Below, piece after piece: positions 18,464 to 25,073 of a stretch of 25,073 bases of DNA; the first letter of the stretch is position 1, and each line of letters starts with the position of its first letter. The stretch covers positions 586 through 25,658 of the forward strand of contig WELA01007430.1 of the NCBI GenBank assembly GCA_009602735.1, read 5' to 3'. Below the pieces are notes generated by a model. The model was not told where the DNA came from. It searched no databases and was given only the letters and a program-made list of their open reading frames with translations. This DNA comes from Mesotaenium endlicherianum (Eukaryota; Streptophyta; Zygnematophyceae; Zygnematales; Mesotaeniaceae). Both the position numbers and the translations under genes were made by a program.

Positions 18464-20749
18464 ATGCATTCCGTTTGCCATACGGCAGGTCAGTCCTTGG
18501 TACAGGTAGCTTGCCGTGCTTTCGGCTACGGCTCCTATGACCAATCCCACGCCTTCAAGTCCACGAATGTGAGCGTCCATATTTTAGTGCCGTGTTTGTG
18601 TACTTCCTCTGACAAAAAGTTGCGGACAGCCAGAATTTCTGATAGTGGTGCCGAAAGAAGGAACCTTAGCCACGCAATTTCATTGTCTGCTGCTGCGGTT
18701 GAGGCAGTCACTCAGAGAGATAGAATACATAGTAGTCACGAAGCTGGTCCTAGTAAACAGTCGTTTACGCGCTCCTCCACCTCTGATTCGGATAAGGCAG
18801 TGGACCAGAATGATCGTATTCAGAGCAAGTTACCGCCTGATATTAGGTCGGAGCTTATGCCAGAGCACGTAGCAATCATCATGGATGGGAATTCTCGGTG
18901 GGCAAAAGAGAGAGGCCTATCCAGCGAAGCAGGGCATGAGGCTGGGGTCAGGGTGTTGAGAGATATCGTTCGGACCGCTTGCCACTGGGATATAAAGGCC
19001 TTGACGCTCTTTGCCTTCTCCACTGAGAATTGGTTCCGACCAAAGGTGGATTTTCGTTTCTTTATATTGAACACACATGGCGTTGGAGAATCAAAGGCCT
19101 TCTGTTGAACTAACAAGCTACCATCTTCAGTGTGTAGGCTACTTGTTTATGGGCCTGCCGGTATGTTGAAAAGAATTCCACCATGCTGCCGCCATGTTCA
19201 GGGCTGACCCGCTGAAGTCAGGTCCTAGTTGAACTTTTTGTACAAATTCACATGGGAACCTGCATGCATAGGTGGCGCCCAATGCCTGGTGTAATTGAAC
19301 TTCTCTTCTGCCACTGAGCCATTGCTTTTACACCACCTGGCACGCCTTCTCACGAGGAGCTGCCTCATTTCTTCTCAGGGCCTGACTTTCCTCAACAAGA
19401 GGCTAGCAGCCATAGCAGGCAGCTGGTTGCTTGCTGCTGACTGGCTTCATTCTTCACTGCTGGCACTGAAGCTGTAACCCACGCATAGTTTGCATCCTGA
19501 AAGAGAGGACCTCTTTTCCAACATATGTGGCGTCGGGTGCAAGTGCACTCCGGTTATGCTCTCGTACTGAATGGCACTTGCTGCGCTTGTTGCTGCTTGT
19601 GGTCCTACTTTCTCCGTGTAGCTACATGTACCCACTCTCTGTTTGAAATAACTGATGGCATCTCCTCTCTGTGTGCGTGTGTGTGCGTGTGTACATGTGT
19701 GTTTGTGTGCGTGCATGTGCATGCTTGCATGTGTGTGTGCGTGCGTGCGTGCGTGCGTATGTGCTCGCCGCCCGGCGTGTTCAGTACGAAGTGGACTTCT
19801 TGATGGACCTGTTTGAGCGAGTCTTCCGAGAGCAGATTCCGGAGCTGACCAGGTGCGTTCGATCTGCATTGGGCGGAATGCCTTCCGTGAAGCCTGTTGG
19901 TCGACAGAAGGGGGAAAATTGCAGTGCAGTCTTTCGTGCTTACGTCTCCCTCAGTTGACTTTCTCCCACCAATATCCAGAAAGATACGTGCTGCAGACTA
20001 TTTATGTACCTCCAGCTCATGCAGATATTGAAACCTTACTCTTCGGCAGAGACGTACCACGAACACTAAGTTGTACTTGTCATACTCTGTCGCGTGCTTG
20101 CGATATATATTAGGACCTTAGGGTCCTCTGAGGAGGAGCACCCTCAGAAGCAGCACAGCAGTTCTGTTTCTCATAAGAAAGGTTGTGATGTTAGGACGCT
20201 CCAAGTGTTCAGATTGTGACACCTGGCCTCGCCGAAGGTGTGCGGCATCGCCTTAACCCCGGCACGACTCGTGGCGCGCGAGTGGTGAGTGGTGAACGCA
20301 GGGCCAACATATGCATGCGCTTCATCGGCGACCTGGCGCAGCTGCCCCCCCAGCTGCAGCGCCTGATTGCGGAGGTCCACCGCGTCTCGGGCGGCAACAC
20401 CGGCCTCAAGCTCAGCATCGCCATGAGCTACAGCGGGCGGCAGGACATCGTGAGGGCCTGCCGGAGCATCGCGTCCATGGCTGCCGAGGGCACCCTCGAC
20501 GTGGACAGCATTGACGAGCGCCTGCTGGAGGACCAGCTGGCAACGTCGTGGATGGGCGGCGCCATCCGTAGCCCGGACCTGCTGATCCGGACAAGTGGCG
20601 AGCAGAGGCTCAGCAACTTCCTTCTGTGGCAGCTGGCGTACACGGAGCTCTACTTCTCGGAGGCCTACTGGCCGGACTTCGACCAGGAGCACCTCAAGAG
20701 CGCCCTGCTGGCGTTCCAGGCGAGGCAGCGTCGATACGGCAAGCGATGA
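18464..20749 (+). CDS. cis-prenyltransferase (undecaprenyl/dehydrodolichyl diphosphate synthase family)
   Basis: The enzyme adds isopentenyl diphosphate units in cis to an allylic diphosphate, making polyprenyl diphosphates such as dolichol precursors or plastid polyprenols. The exons are 18464-19045, 19785-19852 and 20302-20749, all with GT-AG introns (739 and 449 bp) and a continuous frame, giving 365 residues. Motifs are [18 protein letters not shown] with catalytic Asp141, [10 protein letters not shown] (185-194), [13 protein letters not shown] in exon 2, [20 protein letters not shown], and [18 protein letters not shown] (313-330) near the C-terminus. The ~130 residues before the domain are Ser/Thr/Arg-rich and could be an organelle transit peptide. 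A TAG lies in frame two codons before the chosen ATG. The C-terminus ends RRYGKR. This looks like a catalytic homodimer-type enzyme rather than the Nus1/NgBR-like partner, because the active-site Asp and [11 protein letters not shown] are intact. Confidence 0.95.
19668..19762 (+). repeat. (TG/CG)n microsatellite before the exon 2 acceptor of the prenyltransferase gene
   Basis: The tract is almost strictly alternating purine-pyrimidine (TGTGTGCG, GTGCGTGC) and ends about 20 bp before the AG at 19783-19784. It stands where a polypyrimidine tract would normally be. It could form Z-DNA or bind UG-repeat proteins; that is inference. Confidence 0.8.
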
Positions 20750-21880
20750 TGACAGCGACTAGAATAGCAAATGTTTAGGGATGAGGAAAGATGGAAAGAG
20801 CATCTCACAAAAGGGAGGGGGGGGGCCCAGAGNGGAAGAGGACATTTCGCCGGATGGTGTGGGCAAGAGGGCTAAGCCTTAGGGCTTGACTCAGTCTGCA
20901 ACTATTGGAACCTATCTCCAGTGCAGTGTGCCACAGGCGGGGGATCCACGTCGTGCTGACGTGCCGCCGCGCATCAGATGCGCCCAGAACAACGCTGTCA
21001 ATGCCGTCTATCCAATCAACCTAGTGTGGTCAACTAAATTAAGGACTGCCTGGATTCTGTAAAGTGGCATACAATGGGAGTGTTGAGGGAGTGCCGCTGG
21101 AAGAGGAGGGGTCAGGAGCTTGTGGTCCTCCAGTTTCTATACCACAATGCATTTGTGGCAAGGGACAGCAATACTATCCCATCTGCAGCAAACGGTTGTT
21201 TGAGGGAACTTTTAGCCCTAACTAGTAAGGATAACAATGTCCACCTAGCACCAGCGACATTTAATCCCTGAACACTTTTAAAAAGTGTATGAGGTTCTCA
21301 AGTCATCCAGCTCCTGTGTGTGGTAAGGTACAGACTGCACCCAAGCACGCCACTGTTGGACGTGAAATTCAATAATTTCCAGATGCACACGCATGTGCCT
21401 GGCAGCCAACAGGTGAGAGAGTCAACCTTCTCTCACAGTGCTGAACATGTGGCCTGAGTGCACTCTACACCTCCTTTTGCGCATGAGTGGAAGTTACAAA
21501 CTTGCGAACAATCAACCGACATTGAGAATGACACGTGGTGATTACAGGTTTACTTGTGGACGCATCAAGCTATATTTTCACACTGGCCAAACGTTATTAG
21601 CTACTTCACATGTTTCCAGTGGGCTAGAAAGCGACGGGCTAGGCCTGGCTAATCTGATGTGATTGAGATCTGAGTCGGACAAGAGATTCTTCCGCTGCCT
21701 TGCATGGGCTTATATACACCTGAAGCGATGCCACCAGATTCAAGTGAGCTTCCGTCTCCATGGCATGTCCTACAAAATTGGGTCTTTCACAAGAAAGTGA
21801 CCTGAGGTTGCGCGTGCAAGCACAGTCTCGACATGTGCATGGTCTATCTCAAGAGACTTGAAAGAGACTTTATCAAACTT
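20750..21880. other. Intergenic region between two convergent genes
   Basis: It holds the 3' ends of the prenyltransferase (+) and the hydrolase (-). There is a G-run with an unresolved base at 20833. A TGTAA, the usual green-algal polyadenylation motif, occurs on the plus strand near 21057 and on the minus strand near 21495 and 21543, but these assignments are weak. I see no other gene. Confidence 0.5.
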
Positions 21881-22946
21881 TCAGGGAGGCTTCACTTCGA
21901 GCTCCGGCTGAGCCTCCTCCTCCACCTCTTTCCTCTCCGTCTTTGCATCCTTCAAGACCGAGGCAACGAACGCGGCCACGGCCGCGGCCGCATTCTTGTC
22001 GGACTCATCTTGCAGCTTGGCCCGCACTTTGAGCGAGTGGTCGCCGCCCTCGATCGCAAACACGTCGCTCCTCACCGTCATCCTCTTCCGAAGCTCCTCG
22101 AGCTCCGGGAGAGGGCACATCTTGTCCTTGCTACCCTGCATGCACGCACACGCTCCCCCCCCGCTCCTCCACAAGGACGTAAGCCGGCTATCATGCACAT
22201 GCCCCCCCCCCCCTCCTTCATGAGAATGTAAGCCGGCTATCGTGCATGTGCCCCCTCTCCTCAACAAGAAAATATACGCCGGCTGTCAGGAGCCGGCCTT
22301 GCCAAGCCCCGAGTCTCCATGCTCCATCCGCGTCTGCGTCCATGGTGTGCCAAAGAGCAGGTACAGACGAAGCCTCCCTATCCCAGGGTCTGGGGTTTAT
22401 GGGCCAGACAGACCAATCCGGGATGCGTTCATCAGAATGCACTCACGCTGGGCCCCGACGGCCTGCTGAGGTCCAGGCGTACCCCAAGCAAGGAGCGTTG
22501 TCATCGGAGCCATCCGATTGGCGACCTGTTTCTGCCAGACACCGACGACTATCAAGCACATACAGGCAGAGGACCATCGATGTCGGTTGCTTTCTTTACA
22601 GGCGAAGTTTGCCAACCGCAAGTTCCACCGTCAAGCGCTAGCAAGCCTGGGGCGGGCAGAGTAGAGCCTTCAGGGGACTTTGGATAGGAAGTAATGTGGC
22701 AGCGACAGGCGACGAGAGCCAAAAATTAGCTTCTCAGCCAGGCGCAGGAATTGCTGACAACCACCGCCTGCATGACAGAGGTGGCCGGGAGAGAGCCCAC
22801 CTGGACAAAGAGCACGGGCAGCTTGAGCTCCAGGAGGGGGCCGTCCCTCGTGGTCCCGTTGGTGCCCTGCACGCACGCACGTGCACATGCACACGCACAG
22901 ATGCACACAAACACGCACACACGCACACATGCACACGAACACGCGT

Positions 22947-22980
<34 letters not shown>

Positions 22981-24466
22981 GTAAGCGTCCATGCACCCGC
23001 GACGCACACGCACGCTCCCGGCAGCAGCATCTCCAGTTTCAGCTAAAAGCTTCCAGGTGCTCCCATCCGCTAATTCCGCACATTCAAGACAACCAAGGGT
23101 CCAGGAGCATCCATCTGTGGAGGGCGGCCGCACTCAGGCACATCGTGGCGTGCCCGGGAGCAGCGCTTGTTCTGACCTTTCTATTCAGTCATTCCCTCTT
23201 CTTTCCTTCTTTTGGGTGGCGTAAAATATCCATTGTACAGCACGCCTGCAAACATGAGCGGGGGCGGGGGGGGGGGAGGGACAGTGTTGCCAGTCGGCGA
23301 CGGCTTGAGGAGGGCCACATGCGGCAGAGAGCAGCGCACCGCAAGCACCAGCTGGGCCAGATCAGGCACCCACCACTGAAGCGCATTCCTCGACAAAACA
23401 TACGGGTGCGCTTCCACTTCAAGCAAAGCAAAGCACATACAGGTGGCGCAAGAAGCTGCTTGACGCCTCACCCGGCACCACCAAGCTCCGCAAAGAGAGC
23501 TAGCCAGGGCCCAGCGCGCCACCAGCAGCGGAAGGGCAGCAGCAGCAGCAGGAGGAGAGAGAGAGAGGAGGGGCACCGCCCAACCTTGAGAGGGTAGCCG
23601 ATGCAGACCACGGCTGCCGCCCCGCAGCTCTCGTCCGCAGCCACCATGCACCCGACTCTGCCAGGGGTACCCACCCGTTGCCGCCACCGGCCCACAGTCA
23701 ACCCGCCCAAAGGGGCGGGGGGGGCAGGGAGTAAGCGTCAGGGATAGAGTCCAGAAGTGTCAACCCCGGGGTGACTGCTGCAGGATGGCCAGAGCCGTAT
23801 AATGAACGCGCTTACATTTTAGTTCAAACCCTCTGCATGTATGCCTCCTTGGGACTGCTGCCACACAAACACACACACACACAGAGACACACACCCGCAC
23901 ACACACCTGGAGCCCATGGACTTGCCGCAGAGGATGAGCGGGTGCCCCGGGTACGAGTCCTGCGCGCGGAGCAGCTGCTGCGCGTGGAACTCCACCAGGT
24001 TCTCCGCCTTGGGCGGCCCCGCCTTCTTACCCGCCTTCAGATCTGCAGCAACCCCCCCCCCCCTCTATCGCACATCAGACGAGCCCCCCCATGCGGGCTG
24101 CAGTTTGGGGTGCAGGCCTCCAGGCTTTGGGCTTCAAGCTGGGGTGTGGGGTTTCGGATATAAGTCCTTCAGGTCGTGACGCATGGGCTCTGTGCCCCAT
24201 GCGCGGAGAAATATGAGCGCGTCTCTGCCCTGCTCCTCTGGTCTCTGCTTTGTTCTGCTCTGCTTGCTGGTTTCTAAGGGTGGTCTGCACGCGCGGTTTT
24301 CCACACACATGCACCAGGGCGATCACAACGACACGCTGCCGGGACCAGCAAAGACCCCCACCCCCCCCGGCTTTCCCTCTTCTTACCCCTCCTTTCCAAC
24401 TTACAGGGGTAGTCGAAGGTGATGACGTCCAGGGCCTGCGTGGCTTCCTTCAGCATCCCCTTCCAC
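21881..24466 (-). CDS. TEX30/KANSL3-type alpha/beta hydrolase, 3' five exons (5' end outside window)
   Basis: Exons on the minus strand are 24466-24405, 24042-23907, 23657-23585, 22866-22801 and 22135-21881. All have GT-AG borders and phases that join in frame, giving about 197 residues. They carry DVITFDYPY, the nucleophile elbow [11 protein letters not shown] (Ser), [28 protein letters not shown] (Asp) and [10 protein letters not shown] (His), so all three triad residues are present. The order and spacing match the family that includes testis-expressed protein 30 and KAT8 regulatory NSL complex subunit 3; the substrate is unknown. The C-terminal tail is Ala- then Glu-rich. The expected N-terminal His-Gly-Ala-Gly oxyanion exon is not in the window, and the first visible exon starts in mid-codon. 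Exon GC content is high. Confidence 0.9.
22171..22290 (+). repeat. Short tandem repeat (about 2.5 units of 45-49 bp) with GCCGGC
   Basis: GTAAGCCGGCTATC recurs at about 22179 and 22228, and as ATACGCCGGCTGTC near 22274. Each of the first two is followed by GCATGTG-like sequence and a C-run. It lies in the last intron of the hydrolase gene. Confidence 0.6.
22867..22980 (+). repeat. (CA)n-rich microsatellite next to a hydrolase splice acceptor
   Basis: Alternating CA/CG sequence, TG/CG in transcript sense, reaches directly to the acceptor of the 22866-22801 exon (GTGCGTGCAG). It includes a pure CA run at about 22949-22976. Confidence 0.85.
23867..23906 (+). repeat. (CA)n microsatellite at a hydrolase splice donor
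   Basis: In transcript sense the intron begins GTGTGTGTGCGGGTG, so the 5' splice site of the 24042-23907 exon is itself the first unit of the repeat. Confidence 0.8.
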
Positions 24467-25073
24467 CTGCGGGGAGAGCGCTTGTTCCCAGCCCAGACAG
24501 AAGAGTGCACACCCACCCACAGCAGACGATCAGGTCCCAAGTCTCCCTCTCCCTCTCCCTCTCGCCCTCACTCTCAAGCACATGACATGCATGAGTAATG
24601 GCTGCTGTTAAGGGCAACAGGAGAGCCTTCGAGAGCTCCATCCAGCCAAGCTGGCATAAAAATATCCCGCGCCCCGCTCCCCCCGCCCGCCCTTCAAGAG
24701 AGACCGAGGAACCGTCTGTTCCAGCGCCAGCTTGCTTACAGACCTGACCTAGTCTTCCGACACGTGTGACAGCCGGAACACACACCCACTGAGCGACTGA
24801 CACACCCTTCTGAGTGCTGAGACCAAACCCTAGGCCCTAAGCCCGAAGCCATGAGGTCAAAGCCCTGAGCCCTAAATCCTGAGCCGTGGCTCTTACAGCC
24901 TGAGCCTGGTTGCGCATGTTCAGCATAGAGTCCTGAACCCAGAACCCTAACGCTGCCCAGGCCTCAAAACGTAGGGCTAAGCTGTACGCCCTAGATGCCC
25001 AGCCCTGAATCCCTAAGCCTGGGCTTTTGAGACTCATCCCTCCTCTCTCCCTCTCTCACTCTCACCCCCCCCC
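24467..25073 (-). other. Upstream intron of the hydrolase gene; no exon found
   Basis: The sequence contains a (CCCTCT)n run near 24541-24570, purine/pyrimidine-rich stretches and the heptamer repeat. I searched the minus strand for the expected N-terminal His-Gly-Ala-Gly motif and did not see it, so the intron probably extends past the window edge. Confidence 0.55.
24823..25020 (+). repeat. Degenerate 7-bp CCCTAAA-like repeat
   Basis: CCCTAGG, CCCTAAG, CCCTGAG, CCCTAAA and TCCTGAG occur many times, in part with an exact 7-base step (24860-24900). This resembles decayed plant-type telomere repeat CCCTAAA. It lies in what should be an upstream intron of the minus-strand hydrolase gene. Confidence 0.55.

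Noticed and set aside
18464..19108. Single-exon 214-residue reading of the prenyltransferase first exon
   Set aside because: Residues after RPK come from the intron; the conserved [13 protein letters not shown] continues at 19785 with clean GT-AG borders.
20171..20692. 173-codon open frame on the minus strand opposite prenyltransferase exon 3
   Set aside because: It is a GC-rich shadow of a conserved exon and has no motif of its own.
22670..23597. Several long open frames rich in Cys/Val/Arg or His/Thr on both strands
   Set aside because: They are translations of (CA/TG)n microsatellites within hydrolase introns.
24823..25073. A true chromosome end
   Set aside because: The heptamers are degenerate, mixed with other sequence, and lie within a gene that must continue past the edge.

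Overview
This is a stretch of eukaryotic nuclear genome, most likely from a green-lineage organism (an alga or other plant-lineage eukaryote). The reasons are: two intron-containing, GC-rich host genes; a Ty3/gypsy chromovirus with a C-terminal chromodomain; (TG/CA)n- and poly-C-rich introns; and a degenerate 7-bp CCCTAAA-like repeat of the plant telomere type at the right end. The species cannot be named from the sequence. There is one ambiguous base (N at 20833).

Left part (1 to about 15.9 kb) is a pile-up of one Ty3/gypsy retrotransposon family. Element 1 (128-9756, + strand) has two ~714-bp LTRs that are roughly 90% alike by eye, a decayed gag (1040-2454), an uninterrupted 1238-residue pol (protease, reverse transcriptase, RNase H, integrase, chromodomain; 2523-6239), and an unusual extra coding region downstream of pol (6580-8958) whose product I do not recognise. 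Gag and pol overlap in the -1 frame with a correctly phased TTTAAAA slippery heptamer. The extra gene carries a 701-bp GT-AG intron-like interruption that a sister copy lacks. Next come pieces of a second copy (9762-11688, +), in which the start of the extra gene is fused to the middle of gag. Then comes element B (11691-15938, - strand), a pol-less element with two LTRs, a primer-binding-site candidate and a polypurine tract, in which gag N-terminus is fused to the extra gene. A different, solo LTR with a perfect TTTAA target duplication sits inside one of element B's LTRs.

Middle (15.9-18.46 kb) is AT-rich with no supportable gene; it holds a diverged direct duplication.

Right part (18.46-25.07 kb) holds two convergent host genes. 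One is a three-exon cis-prenyltransferase (18464-20749, +), complete, 365 residues, with all signature motifs. The other is the last five exons of a TEX30/KANSL3-type alpha/beta hydrolase (21881-24466, -), with Ser, Asp and His of the triad visible; its 5' exons lie beyond the window. Their 3' ends face each other across 1.1 kb. The two host genes have no evident functional link. The retroelement pieces do belong together: non-autonomous element B keeps the cis signals and could only have moved using pol from a copy such as element 1.
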